Assembly (NCBI GenBank): GCA_902631395.1
Contig: CACOYM010000002.1
Span: 141,131 to 205,130, forward strand
Direction of reading: 5' to 3'
From: Halieaceae bacterium
GTDB taxonomy: Bacteria > Pseudomonadota > Gammaproteobacteria > Pseudomonadales > Halieaceae
DNA length: 64,000 nt
The notes below the pieces were generated by a model, which had not been told where the DNA came from, ran no database searches, and saw only the letters and a program-made list of their open reading frames with translations. Positions 52,069 to 62,637 of the stretch are shown piece by piece. The position numbers were made by a program, and so were the translations under genes. Positions within the stretch are counted from its first letter, which is position 1; every line of letters starts with the position of its first letter.

Positions 52069-54708
52069 ATGACTAAGAAAAACGTCATGCACAATGCGGT
52101 TCGTTACGCGCTCTTTGCGTCGACCGGTGCACTGGCCCTCAACATGGGGGTTGTTTCAGCGCAGGAGGACAATGCGGAAGCCGACGTAGAAGAAATTCTG
52201 GTTACCGGCTCGCGCATTTCACGTAATACGCTTAACACGATTTCGCAGGAGACAATTGTTATCTCTGCGGAAGACATGAAAATTCAAGGTGATATTTCAG
52301 TTGCGGATGCTCTGCGAACCTCGAATCTGAACTCGCTAGGCTCGTTCCGTGAGTCATCTGGAAACAGCGCGCAGTCCAACGCAACGATTGACTTGCGTGG
52401 CGTCGGCGCTGGCCGTACGCTGGTCATGATCAACGGCCGCCGTGTTGCGGGCTCGCCTTCATTGGGTGGTGGTGGCACCGTCAACCTGAACATGATTCCT
52501 TTCTCTGCGGTAGACCGTATCGAGATCGTTGCTGACGGTGCTTCAGCGATCTACGGTTCTGACGCGGTTGCGGGCGTTGTGAACATCATCCTGAAGCGCA
52601 ACTACGATGGCTTTAAGGTTTCTGGCCGCTTCGGCGATCGCGATCGTGATGACGGTGAAGAACAGTCCCTATCAATGCTGTTCGGTGCTACGTCTGACAA
52701 GGGTAGCGTCACATTCGGTATCGAATACGACATGCGTGATCCGATTTTCGATGCGGACCGCGAATTCACCAAGGCAAAGTACTCAGACCTTGACGGCGAT
52801 GGTGACATCCTCGGTTACGGGGAAACAGTGGGCGTCTCTTTCTATGGATACACGGTTATCAACCCGCAGTATAATGGGCAACCCTTTAACCGGGATGACC
52901 CTAACACATGGCTGGTCTACCCCGGTGCCAACTGCCAAGACGACCCACAAGGCACTGGCTTCGTAGGTAAGATGCGCTCTGACTTAGTCTTTGGCCCTGA
53001 CACCGGCTACTACTGTGGATACGCGTATGCGCTGGTATCAGCAAACCGAGCGAGCCTCGAGCGCCTGAACACTTGGGTCTCTGCTGAATACGAAATCAAC
53101 GACAGCCTTGAAGTCTATATGGACGCAATCATTTCAGATAATGAGTCTTTCGGTCGTTACGCGCCTCCCGCGGCGCCTGGCCCAACCATCCCAGGCGACC
53201 CCCGAAACGATGTTGGCGCGACTAGCGGTTGGTTCCGATGGGTTGACATCGGTACGCGTGACAACTTCGTCAACGATACCATGGTCGACATCAACACTGG
53301 GCTGAAGTGGGAAGTGACCGACAACATCAAAGTCGACATGAACTACTCGCACTCGGAGTACCGTTCATCATCGGTAGGTATGTACTACTTAAGCTACGGC
53401 GGCCTTGAGTACAACATCGCTTACGGCATTGACGACTTCGACACGTTCGTCTCGAACATTAAGCACACTACGCACAATGACGACCGGCTGACGCTGACGC
53501 GATGGTCCGGTGGTGTGCAGTGGGATATGTTTGACATGGCTGGCGGCACTGCTGCCGTCTATCTGGGCGCTGAGTACTACGAGATCCAGTACTCAGCATT
53601 GGTTGATGCTCAGTCCGAGGCCGGGCTCGTCGGTGGTTCAGCGGGTAACTCAGCTGAAGGCTATCGCGACGTGACAGCTTACATGGCTGAAGCAGTGTTC
53701 CCGGTCTTTGATTGGATGGAAATATCGGCCGCTATTCGCGCGGACGACTATTCGGACTTCGGTAGCGCCAGTTCACCTCGTTTGGGTGTTGCCGTCGCGG
53801 TGCCGGGTTACGAGCAACTTCGCTTCCGTGCTTCTTGGGGCGAAGGCTTCCGCGCCGCGGACCTTTCTGACCTATACGGAGCGACTTCCTTCTCAGCGTC
53901 TGGGGGAACGGATTTCTGGGCCTGTGAGCAAACCGGTCAGGACCCCTGTCCTTCTCGTCAGTTCGATACCTACATCGGATCAAATCCGAACCTCGACGCA
54001 GAAGAGTCTGAGTCGATGTCTTTCGGGGTCGACTGGGACTTCTGGGAGAGTGACATGATGAGCTGGAAAGCCAGCGCAACATGGATTAGCTTGGAGCTCG
54101 ACAACACCATCGACTACGTAAGTGCCCAGGACCTCCTTAACCAAGACTATTCGTCGCGCACCTCCGGTGGACCCGGAAGTCAGTATGTGCAGCGGAGTGC
54201 CACTGGCGCGGTTGTGAGGATCGACGCAGGCTTCGTCAACGGCGCCATCGCGCAGAAGCGTGAAGCGCTCGATCTGGGTCTTGCCGGAACTATCGACACT
54301 GCCTTTGGCGTCTTCAGCCTGCGATACACGGGTACCAAATACCTAAAGTATGAGACTGAAGAGGTTTATGGTAACGGCGTTCTGCTCGACATCGTCGGAA
54401 CTCTTGGTTTCCCTGAGTGGAGATCAAATGTTCAAGCAACCTGGGCTTGGAATAACTTCTTTGCTAATGCGGGTTGGGACTTCATCGGCGAGTCCGAGTC
54501 TCGTGCAGGCGACGAGAAGTACGACTCCTGGGATCAGCTGAACGCTTCCGTCGGCTACAACTTTGGCGAATGGGGCCAGATCACTATCGGTGCCAACAAC
54601 ATCACCGATGAGGACCCGCTGCTCAACGACTTCGGCACGGAAGTTGCGGAGTACCAGTACCCCAAAGTCGGTCGCGTTGTCTACGCGGAGTACACCATCG
54701 AGTTTTGA
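52069..54708 (+). CDS. TonB-dependent outer-membrane receptor
   Basis: A ligand-gated porin that takes up a substrate using TonB energy. The start is MTKKNVMHNAVRYA, with GAGGAG 8 bases upstream (879 residues); the track start is 21 codons earlier. A signal peptide ends near VSAQ (residue 32). The TonB box is EEILVTGSRISR near 41-52. The plug domain shows DLRGVGAGRTLVMINGRRV near 107-125 and a DRIEIVADGASAIYGSDAVAGVVNIIL segment. A 22-strand-type barrel follows and ends in a typical EYTIEF with terminal Phe. The MVING/VTGSRI plug class is shared by many receptors of marine gammaproteobacteria for carbohydrates, peptides or unknown ligands; the ligand is not predictable here. Confidence 0.93.
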   Translation: MTKKNVMHNAVRYALFASTGALALNMGVVSAQEDNAEADVEEILVTGSRISRNTLNTISQETIVISAEDMKIQGDISVADALRTSNLNSLGSFRESSGNSAQSNATIDLRGVGAGRTLVMINGRRVAGSPSLGGGGTVNLNMIPFSAVDRIEIVADGASAIYGSDAVAGVVNIILKRNYDGFKVSGRFGDRDRDDGEEQSLSMLFGATSDKGSVTFGIEYDMRDPIFDADREFTKAKYSDLDGDGDILGYGETVGVSFYGYTVINPQYNGQPFNRDDPNTWLVYPGANCQDDPQGTGFVGKMRSDLVFGPDTGYYCGYAYALVSANRASLERLNTWVSAEYEINDSLEVYMDAIISDNESFGRYAPPAAPGPTIPGDPRNDVGATSGWFRWVDIGTRDNFVNDTMVDINTGLKWEVTDNIKVDMNYSHSEYRSSSVGMYYLSYGGLEYNIAYGIDDFDTFVSNIKHTTHNDDRLTLTRWSGGVQWDMFDMAGGTAAVYLGAEYYEIQYSALVDAQSEAGLVGGSAGNSAEGYRDVTAYMAEAVFPVFDWMEISAAIRADDYSDFGSASSPRLGVAVAVPGYEQLRFRASWGEGFRAADLSDLYGATSFSASGGTDFWACEQTGQDPCPSRQFDTYIGSNPNLDAEESESMSFGVDWDFWESDMMSWKASATWISLELDNTIDYVSAQDLLNQDYSSRTSGGPGSQYVQRSATGAVVRIDAGFVNGAIAQKREALDLGLAGTIDTAFGVFSLRYTGTKYLKYETEEVYGNGVLLDIVGTLGFPEWRSNVQATWAWNNFFANAGWDFIGESESRAGDEKYDSWDQLNASVGYNFGEWGQITIGANNITDEDPLLNDFGTEVAEYQYPKVGRVVYAEYTIEF

Positions 54709-54733
54709 TGGTAAATCGGCCAATAGAACGAGA

Positions 54734-54762
54734 AAGGCCCGCTTACGTGGGCCTTTTTTTTA
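54734..54762 (+). terminator. Intrinsic terminator after the TonB-dependent receptor
   Basis: AAGGCCC-GCTTACGT-GGGCCTT forms a 7-bp stem and is followed by a run of T, 26 bases after the receptor stop. This is a strong rho-independent terminator, so the downstream methyltransferase gene likely has its own promoter. Confidence 0.9.
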
Positions 54763-54829
54763 GATTACCTGTATCACCAAACAGCGTTATGGCTTAATCG
54801 GCGCGACGTCTGACAAAGCAGAGAACTCA

Positions 54830-55777
54830 ATGGAAGAATGGAGCCGATTTTGGCGCCAAGGACACACCACCACCTTTGGTGATTACTTTAGTAATGGCTA
54901 TGCCGGGCCAGTCAAAGACTGGCTCGATAGCATTTCAGAGCCCATGCTGCACGATCGCGAATCACTGAATGTAGTCGAGCTATGCTGCGGCAATGGTTCG
55001 CTTCTGCCCTTTCTACTGTCACTGGATGTCCCCTTCAAGTACTCGGGCTTTGATGCCGCTGATGTCGAACTGCCCGACATATTGCGGGATCCTGTCAGTC
55101 GCGCGAGAGGCGGTATTGCTCTGGTTGGCAACACTCCCGTAGAAAACCTTCCTGACAACGTCCAAGATATTTCTACGTGCCTCTCCATCTACGGTATGGA
55201 GTACAGCGACTTAAACAGAACCCTCGCGGGCGTGTTACAGCGCATGACCCGAGCAGGTCAGTTATTTGCGTTGCTGCACCATCATGACTCTGTGGTAGCG
55301 CAAATGTCCGCGCGGGCAGTGAGTGAATATGATGAAAAAGATATTGCGGCGATCCGGAATGCACTTACAACCATCAATGACACGTTTTTAAAGCTCAGTG
55401 ATGTTGAAGCACTTAAGTTAGACGCCGATGCTGAGGCGGCGCGCAAGCTGATAAATGGCATGGGTAACAAATATGTCCGAGGCGCAACATTGGAGACCGG
55501 TAACGCTTTCATGGCAGATCACGTTTTGGCCGCTTTGCGATTTTTCAAGTTGCTTGGTCAGACACATGAGATGCGGACGCATTTCATTGCTGAGCTTGAG
55601 AGTGAAGCCAGCGCAGCGAAAATCCGACATCAGCAGATGCTTTCAGTGGCCAGCACGAGCGCCGAGATGGAAGACTTAGTTACCCAAATGCGTAAAATGG
55701 GCTGGCGTGATCTTCAACATACAGAATTGCAGCACAAGGGAGACATTATCGGATGGACACTCACCGCCTCTGCCTAG
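54830..55777 (+). CDS. SAM-dependent methyltransferase-like protein of unknown substrate
   Basis: The N-terminal half has a class I methyltransferase motif I, LNVVELCCGNGSLLPFLLSL, near residues 46-65. A second strand, YSGFDAADVELPD, and a post-I region DISTCLSIYGMEYSDL follow, in the place of motif II. The C-terminal 150 residues are mostly helical and not recognised. The opening MEEWSRFWRQGHTTTFGDYFSNGY looks like a substrate-cap helix. The 3' end overlaps the next gene by 25 bases. Target unknown; methylation of a small molecule or lipid is as possible as of a protein. Confidence 0.75.
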   Translation: MEEWSRFWRQGHTTTFGDYFSNGYAGPVKDWLDSISEPMLHDRESLNVVELCCGNGSLLPFLLSLDVPFKYSGFDAADVELPDILRDPVSRARGGIALVGNTPVENLPDNVQDISTCLSIYGMEYSDLNRTLAGVLQRMTRAGQLFALLHHHDSVVAQMSARAVSEYDEKDIAAIRNALTTINDTFLKLSDVEALKLDADAEAARKLINGMGNKYVRGATLETGNAFMADHVLAALRFFKLLGQTHEMRTHFIAELESEASAAKIRHQQMLSVASTSAEMEDLVTQMRKMGWRDLQHTELQHKGDIIGWTLTASA

Positions 55778-56229
55778 CACTGCTAACTTTTGCTCTGTTG
55801 ACACAAACCGCTCGCGCGCAGTCGTTTATGGAATGCGCCGTTATTGAAGCCGATTCAGATCGGCTCGATTGCTACGACGCAGCGGCGGTAGCTATGCGTA
55901 AGTCTCTGGAAAAACCGCAGATTGGCTCCAGCGAGCAGCGTCAGGAGCAGCGCAATGCGGAGGTGGCCGCAATCGTTTTCGGTGAAGAGGCTGCACCAGA
56001 AATAGTCGAAGAAGTGCCCGAGCAGATCACGTTTGTGATAAGGGATGTGCTGTACACCCAGCGTCGTGAAACCATCTATGTCGCCGAGGATGGACGCTTA
56101 TTTAAAAAGACCTCTGACACTCAGATCAAGATTAGACCGGGCGAACGGGTTGCCATTGAGGATGGATTTTTCGGCTCGATTTTTCTCGTTACCGAGAAAG
56201 GGGTTAGAATCAAGGTAAAGGAGCGATAG
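55753..56229 (+). CDS. Small periplasmic protein of unknown function
   Basis: The 158-residue protein has a signal peptide (MDTHRLCLALLTFALLTQTARAQ). Its motif MECAVIEADSDRLDCYDAAA contains two Cys that may pair; CxxxxxDxxRLxCYD motifs occur in several small secreted families, but I cannot name this one. The C-terminal half is a beta-rich domain (ITFVIRDVLYTQRRETIYVAEDGRLFKK, IFLVTEKGVRIKVKER). It starts inside the methyltransferase gene and converges with the sulfotransferase gene, with stops 1 base apart. Confidence 0.75.
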   Translation: MDTHRLCLALLTFALLTQTARAQSFMECAVIEADSDRLDCYDAAAVAMRKSLEKPQIGSSEQRQEQRNAEVAAIVFGEEAAPEIVEEVPEQITFVIRDVLYTQRRETIYVAEDGRLFKKTSDTQIKIRPGERVAIEDGFFGSIFLVTEKGVRIKVKER

Positions 56230-57495
56230 TCATCCTTTACCAAAGAGGCTTACGCTAGCCTCCTTTAGCTTACCTATTTCTCTCAACCAGTCTTTTAAGC
56301 CGCCACCATAAACCAGACCACTACCAATCCCAGAAGCGTTGATGGGTTGCCGCACTTGTGCAGCACTCGGGGTCAACACCGGCCGCTCGTTTTCGTGGGG
56401 GGAAAAACACCTAGAGGAAGGTGCCAGTCCACAAAATTTAAGCAATGACGTGATTTCGCGCTCTGCATTGCCCACCAATGACGCGTAATGCAAATGGTAG
56501 ATTTGGTTTGGGAAGAGCCTTGACCAGTGTCGCATCAACATGAGGTACCCCTGCCAATAGAATACAAGCCCCCCGATTCTGTTGCTGTATTCCCGGGAGT
56601 CAGGGAAAAAGTGCCGGTACTGTGAAACGATATTATCGAGAGGATCGCGAATGACATGCACAAATCGTGCATTCGGCAGCACTTTAAGAATCAGCGCGAT
56701 ATGCAGGAAGTTCTCGGGGGTTTTGTCAAGAAAACAGGCGCCACCTTTATTTCGATAAGGCGCCACAATATCCAAATATTGCTGCTGATAGGTCGCCCAG
56801 CGATCTTCACCCGAGGATTTGAGAGTTGCCGCATAGCCACCCTCACGTTGCAGATCGGCGCCGCGGTGCCCCATAAAGGACAGCTCATCCGTCGCATCGA
56901 CTTCGGGATGGGACGCCAGAATCTGCTCTACCAAAGTCGTGCCTGATCTAGGCTGCCCTATGATGAAAATTGGCTGCAGTGTCTGATCACCCTGCACATC
57001 AGGGGTAAAGAGCTCAATGGTCAGCAACTCGTCGACTAAGGCGCGGAAGGCCTCTCCGTTAAAAGGCTTTGCTTCAGCGATCAGATCATTACCGGCCTTC
57101 AGGTGGTCAAAAGCCATATCGGGTACACCCGCCTGATGCCAGAGTTCGGCGCGCGCCATGTGGAGCAAGCCAAGATACCCGTCCTGCTCGTCACCATTTA
57201 TTAAGCTGTCCAAACGCGCAGCATCCGCCGCGGAAAATTGCGCTGTTTTGAGACCAGCCAGACTCCACCAACCTGTTGCACTGTGACGTCTGTCAGGATT
57301 CTCAGCCAGCGCTCTGTATGCAGCCTCAGCTAATGCATGCTGGCCTAGCGCTTTATATGCGTGGCCTGCCAGCAGACTCGCACGCGGGTTAACATTCAAG
57401 TCGACACTATCCAAGGCCTCAAGCGCAGCTTTAGGCTGGCCAGCTGACAAGGCCCTGAAGCCGTCAGCAACAGCTTGCTCAGCGTCGATCTGCAT
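56230..57495 (-). CDS. TPR-containing sulfotransferase
   Basis: The N-terminal 150 residues form TPR-like helix pairs (QAVADGFRALSAGQPKAALEAL, KALGQHALAEAAYRALAENP). The C-terminal part is a PAPS-dependent sulfotransferase domain. It has the 5'-phosphosulfate loop FIIGQPRSGTTLVEQILASHPEVDATDEL near residues 178-206 and a 3'-phosphate-binding segment VHVIRDPLDNIVSQYRHFFPDS. Bacterial TPR-sulfotransferases of this type are common in marine gammaproteobacteria; substrates are mostly unknown (tyrosine-like or glycan). The start overlaps the S9 peptidase stop by one base, so the two are co-transcribed. Confidence 0.9.
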   Translation of the reverse strand: MQIDAEQAVADGFRALSAGQPKAALEALDSVDLNVNPRASLLAGHAYKALGQHALAEAAYRALAENPDRRHSATGWWSLAGLKTAQFSAADAARLDSLINGDEQDGYLGLLHMARAELWHQAGVPDMAFDHLKAGNDLIAEAKPFNGEAFRALVDELLTIELFTPDVQGDQTLQPIFIIGQPRSGTTLVEQILASHPEVDATDELSFMGHRGADLQREGGYAATLKSSGEDRWATYQQQYLDIVAPYRNKGGACFLDKTPENFLHIALILKVLPNARFVHVIRDPLDNIVSQYRHFFPDSREYSNRIGGLVFYWQGYLMLMRHWSRLFPNQIYHLHYASLVGNAEREITSLLKFCGLAPSSRCFSPHENERPVLTPSAAQVRQPINASGIGSGLVYGGGLKDWLREIGKLKEASVSLFGKG

Positions 57496-59474
57496 TATTC
57501 GAGGGGCCAGTCCTCAGCCACGGTCGCACCCAAGTGCTGGGCAAAAAACTGCTCGACGCGCTCGAAAAGCTCAACGGTATTCTCGGGCGTATAGAAACCG
57601 TGCTCCTCACCATCTTTGACCAGCCATTCGTAGGATTTACCGGCCTCATCTAGCGCGTCGCGCATGACCTCGGCGTGCTCGAAAGCGGCCCGAAAATCAT
57701 CTTTTCCGTGCACGATAAATAGCGGCAGGTTCAACTCATCAGCTCTCCTTGCAGGGCTCTGCGCCTCACGCTCCTTGGGGTCGCTGGGCAATGTTGTGTC
57801 CAGATAGGCGTCACCCCAGCGCGTCCTAGTGATGTCACCAGAGTTGTAAAGTAGATCGAGGTCATAGACGCCCACGTAGCCAATGGCCGCGCGGAATAAG
57901 CCGGGCGCCACTAGCGGCGCCTGAAAAGCCGAATAACCACCGAAGCTAGCACCATAGATGCCGATCCTCGCTGGATCCGCAACACCGTCAGCAATCGCCC
58001 AACGCGTGCCATCGACAATATCCTGCTGCGTAACGCGGCCCCATTCCCCATAACCCGCCTCCATGAAGGCATCACCGAAGCCAGTCGAACCGCGAAAGTT
58101 CACCTGCAGCACCGCATAACCGCGGGTAGCAAGGGATTGCACGTAGTAATCATAACCCCAACCATCACGCGCGTGTGGGCCTCCATGGGGCATCACTATT
58201 AATGGAAAAGGTGCCTCACCTAAGGGCGGTGTAGTGATATAGCCATGAATAATTTGTCCGTCACGGGCTGGGAAGCTGATGCCATCGGTTTGGGCGAGCA
58301 GCGTGCCCTCTACCTCGGGATACACATGCATCAGGAAGCGCAACGATCCGGTGCCAACATTAAACAGGTAAAAACTTGGTGGGTCATCAGGAGCCGACAA
58401 GGAAATAACAAACTGTTGGTTGTCGTCGGTCTTTGAGACCAATGACAAATTGTGGCTCGGGAAGTTACTTTGCAACGCCAACTTAATTTTTGTTAGCGGA
58501 TGATCCCTGTTCAGCGGCACAAACTCGCGGTAATGGCGGTTGATTTGCACACCGTAAACTTCCTCTTCATCGTCGGTGTAGGCCCACTCGACGTCCGTAT
58601 CGGGAGCGGCATAGACCTGCTCTACCTTGCCGGAGTTCGGATCAAAGCGGTAAAGACCTTTGATGCGTTTATCTCCCGTATGCGAGCCGATCACACGGAG
58701 GACATCGCTGTCGGGTTCGAATCCCAAGACCTGTGCTCGATCGCCAAAAGGCATCTGTAAATCTTGCCAGTCCCTTGAACCACGGGGACGGTAAGAGAAC
58801 ACCTGCTGGTTATCGTCATCGACACCCTGCACGAAGCGTGCCGCCATGTTTTCGTCGTGAACGAAGGAGGCCCCCCGCAGGCGGGATCTCGCTTCGCGAC
58901 TGATTCGGCCACTGTAAATGTTGATCTTCAGCGCTTCTGGGATACCGTCTTTCACACCATATGGGTAACTCTGAATCAAAATGTGCCGATCATCAATTTT
59001 GCCTAGCACATCGCCATAGGCGATAGCCGGTTCATCAGCGTTGATACCATACAGATACTTGGGCGCACTTCCGTCGGCATTCACGGCATAGATCTCACCG
59101 AATGAGCCGGGCGCCTCGCGACCATAACGCTTTCGAACAATCGTGAGTACCAGGCGATCGCTGTTTATCCAACCAAAACGGCCCACCTCAGCGTCATAAA
59201 AACCCGAAACTTTGATAACTTCGAGGTTCTCTGTTTTAAGTACTGCCAAGGCGCGTCGCCCCTCGTGGACCACATCAACAGCGAGATACGTGCCGTCTGG
59301 AGAAATCTCAGCTTGACGAAATTCCGCCTGAGCGGCCAGCTGCTCGTAGGACGGTATGGCGGGGTTATCCTCTGCCAAGACGGTCGGCGGCAAAAAGGAT
59401 AAACAGAAAACCGAGAAGCTAGCGGCTTTTGAAACCAATGAACGGGCGTTGAGGAAGTCGAACGGCTTAAACAC
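57495..59474 (-). CDS. S9-family prolyl oligopeptidase-like serine peptidase, secreted
   Basis: A 660-residue secreted peptidase of family S9. The start is set to the GTG at 59474 (AAGGAG 6 bases upstream), which opens a signal peptide ending near PTVLAED; the track start adds 21 residues. The N-terminal two-thirds is a beta-propeller with repeated strand-turn segments. The C-terminal alpha/beta-hydrolase domain has the Ser in GIYGASFGGYSAF, the Asp in IVHGKDDFRAAFEHAEVM and the His in DGEEHGFYTPEN. It is coupled to the downstream sulfotransferase. Peptide degradation beside a TonB-dependent receptor suggests a nutrient-uptake role. Confidence 0.92.
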   Translation of the reverse strand: MFKPFDFLNARSLVSKAASFSVFCLSFLPPTVLAEDNPAIPSYEQLAAQAEFRQAEISPDGTYLAVDVVHEGRRALAVLKTENLEVIKVSGFYDAEVGRFGWINSDRLVLTIVRKRYGREAPGSFGEIYAVNADGSAPKYLYGINADEPAIAYGDVLGKIDDRHILIQSYPYGVKDGIPEALKINIYSGRISREARSRLRGASFVHDENMAARFVQGVDDDNQQVFSYRPRGSRDWQDLQMPFGDRAQVLGFEPDSDVLRVIGSHTGDKRIKGLYRFDPNSGKVEQVYAAPDTDVEWAYTDDEEEVYGVQINRHYREFVPLNRDHPLTKIKLALQSNFPSHNLSLVSKTDDNQQFVISLSAPDDPPSFYLFNVGTGSLRFLMHVYPEVEGTLLAQTDGISFPARDGQIIHGYITTPPLGEAPFPLIVMPHGGPHARDGWGYDYYVQSLATRGYAVLQVNFRGSTGFGDAFMEAGYGEWGRVTQQDIVDGTRWAIADGVADPARIGIYGASFGGYSAFQAPLVAPGLFRAAIGYVGVYDLDLLYNSGDITRTRWGDAYLDTTLPSDPKEREAQSPARRADELNLPLFIVHGKDDFRAAFEHAEVMRDALDEAGKSYEWLVKDGEEHGFYTPENTVELFERVEQFFAQHLGATVAEDWPLE

Positions 59475-59715
59475 AGGAGTCTCCTTCAGGGCGTGAGACC
59501 CATACCCACACCCAAATGATTCATCAGAATGAACCATGCGGAATCTTGTTCACCTTTTCAAGGCGTCACCGGCTCTGCGACGGATCCAGAGCGCGTCCCA
59601 CCATAAACCTGATGCACCTTGAGCCACTCGGCAATTGATCTCGCAATAGCGCTGGCATCTCCGTGCTGACCACCGTAATCTCTGTTCAGCTCAATCTCAA
59701 CTAAAGGCAGGCCCC

Positions 59716-60387
59716 GTGGACCAAGACCGTCTGAAGCAACAAGTGGCGGAAGCCGCAATTGAGCGAGTAGCGAGCTGCCTTGACGAGCAACTCGTGCTAG
59801 GCATCGGAACTGGAAGTACCACGGAGTGGTTCATCAAAGGACTGGAGAGTGTCCGTCACCGGATCGATGTTACGGTGTCCAGCTCGGAGCGCTCCGCAAC
59901 TTTACTGCGTGATATGGGTTTCACAGTCAGCGACCTCAACGCTGTGCCGCGCGTCGACCTATACATCGACGGAGCGGATGAGGCGAATGGGCAATTGCAC
60001 TTAATCAAAGGCGGCGGCGGCGCACTGACCCGCGAAAAAATTATCGCGGCCGTTGCCGAGCAATTTATTTGCATCGCGGACGAAAGCAAAAAGGTTGCGG
60101 TCCTCGGCGCGTTCCCGCTCCCCGTAGAGGTCATTCCCATGGCGCGTAGCCACGTTGCACGAGAACTGGCAAAACTAGGTGGTCAACCTGTCTGGCGCGA
60201 AGACGTCATCACAGACAACGGCAACGTAATCCTTGACGTCCACGGCCTGGAAATTCATAACACCCTCGAAACAGAGCGCCAAATCAACGATATGACTGGC
60301 GTAGTCTGCAACGGCCTTTTTGCAATGCGACCTGCGGACCTACTGCTACTAGGCACGCCAAATGGGGTGCTTGACCTAACCGTCTAA
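59716..60387 (+). CDS. rpiA: Ribose-5-phosphate isomerase A
   Basis: RpiA interconverts ribose-5-phosphate and ribulose-5-phosphate. The family opening [18 protein letters not shown] (GTG start) leads to the substrate loop [14 protein letters not shown] near residues 29-42. The active-site [25 protein letters not shown] lies near 88-112 and [17 protein letters not shown] follows. Length of 223 residues is normal. In Pseudomonas rpiA lies next to ilvA; here they are about 13.5 kb apart. Confidence 0.97.
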   Translation: MDQDRLKQQVAEAAIERVASCLDEQLVLGIGTGSTTEWFIKGLESVRHRIDVTVSSSERSATLLRDMGFTVSDLNAVPRVDLYIDGADEANGQLHLIKGGGGALTREKIIAAVAEQFICIADESKKVAVLGAFPLPVEVIPMARSHVARELAKLGGQPVWREDVITDNGNVILDVHGLEIHNTLETERQINDMTGVVCNGLFAMRPADLLLLGTPNGVLDLTV

Positions 60388-60390
60388 TCC

Positions 60391-60406
60391 ATCGAATTAT
60401 TTTGAT
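60391..60406. promoter_or_regulatory. Putative operator before the methionine-cycle operon
   Basis: ATCGAATT/ATTTTGAT is a 16-base imperfect palindrome (6 of 8 pairs match; arms ATCRAA). It lies just after rpiA and 33 bases before the regulator ATG, next to a -10-like GATATAA. Its position suits autorepression by the ArsR-type regulator encoded next. The link to a SahR motif is from memory and needs checking. Confidence 0.4.
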
Positions 60407-60438
60407 ATAAGCCCTGTGCGCTGGTAGGCTTCGCGCCC

Positions 60439-61416
60439 ATGGCTAAAACTGCCCAAATCTTTGACCTTTCTCCACCGGAGACCGGAACGCCGCTGGCAAC
60501 CCTTTTAAAGGCTGCCAGCGACGAACTCCGTCTACATATTTTGCGCGTGATGGCTCAGGACTCGTTCAGTGTCTCGGAGCTCTGCACCATTTTTGATCTC
60601 CGTCAGAGCGCACTAAGTCACCATCTCAAGATACTGATCGATGCCGGGCTGCTGTGCCGTCGAAAAGAAGGCACCGCCATTTTTTATCGCCGTGCGTTGG
60701 CTGAGGGCTCGTTGCATCAGCTGCAGAAGCAGATTCTCCAACACATCGATGAAGCGCCCATCACCAGCAAAGACAGCCTCGGAATTGAGCGGGTGCAACG
60801 GCAACGCGAAAACAACTCGATCGACTTTTTTAAAGGCAATGCGGACCGGCTCAGAGAGCAGCAGGAATTGATTGTCCCATGGGCAGATTACAGTGAGATA
60901 ACGTTGCAGCTCCTCGATCGACTCGAGACTAAAAAATTTGACTTAATCATCGAAGTTGGTGTCGGTGAGGGACGGTTACTGCCCTGTCTTGGAGACCGTG
61001 CGCACAGGGTCACAGCGTTGGATTTATCTAAGGATATGCTGCGCTTGGCACAACAACATGCGCAGCACCTGTCAAATGTATCGTTTGTTCATGGCAGTAC
61101 TGATGCCCTGAAAAAGCACAGCCATGAGGTCGACGTGATCGTCGCAAATATGGTGCTTCACCATACGCCCGAGCCCGAAAAAGTCCTCGCAGAGGCAGCT
61201 AGCCTGCTGATGCCGGGAGGCCACTTGATCGTCAGCGAATTGTGCGCCCACGATCAGGCCTGGGCACGCGAGCACTGCGGTGACGTGTGGCTGGGCTTCA
61301 CACCAGAACAACTCGCAGGCTGGGCAGAGGGTGCAGACCTCAGATTAAGCGCCAGCGTTTTCCTGGCGCAACGCAATGGCTTTCAAATACAAGTGCAACA
61401 CTTTCAGCGCTGCTAA
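60439..61416 (+). CDS. ArsR-type regulator fused to a SAM-methyltransferase domain (SahR-like)
   Basis: Residues 15-85 are an ArsR winged helix (LRLHILRVMAQDSFSVSELCTIFDLRQSALSHHLKILIDAGLL). Residues 140-320 are a class I methyltransferase-like domain with motif I IEVGVGEGRLLPCL, then VTALDLSKDMLRLAQ and VDVIVANMVLHHTPEPEKV. No arsenic-type Cys pair is seen in the recognition helix. The fusion directly before metK is found in pseudomonads. Comparative genomics has described a SahR regulator that responds to S-adenosylhomocysteine; the C-terminal domain could be the SAM/SAH sensor. It is 21 bases before metK and probably regulates the operon. Confidence 0.88.
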   Translation: MAKTAQIFDLSPPETGTPLATLLKAASDELRLHILRVMAQDSFSVSELCTIFDLRQSALSHHLKILIDAGLLCRRKEGTAIFYRRALAEGSLHQLQKQILQHIDEAPITSKDSLGIERVQRQRENNSIDFFKGNADRLREQQELIVPWADYSEITLQLLDRLETKKFDLIIEVGVGEGRLLPCLGDRAHRVTALDLSKDMLRLAQQHAQHLSNVSFVHGSTDALKKHSHEVDVIVANMVLHHTPEPEKVLAEAASLLMPGGHLIVSELCAHDQAWAREHCGDVWLGFTPEQLAGWAEGADLRLSASVFLAQRNGFQIQVQHFQRC

Positions 61417-61437
61417 TCGGATTCAGGAATCCTTACC

Positions 61438-62610
<1,173 letters not shown>

Positions 62611-62637
62611 CCCATCGACCTCAAGAGAGATGACACT

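Noticed and set aside
62611-62637. SAH riboswitch before ahcY
   Set aside because: Only 27 bases between metK and ahcY, with no conserved riboswitch core.
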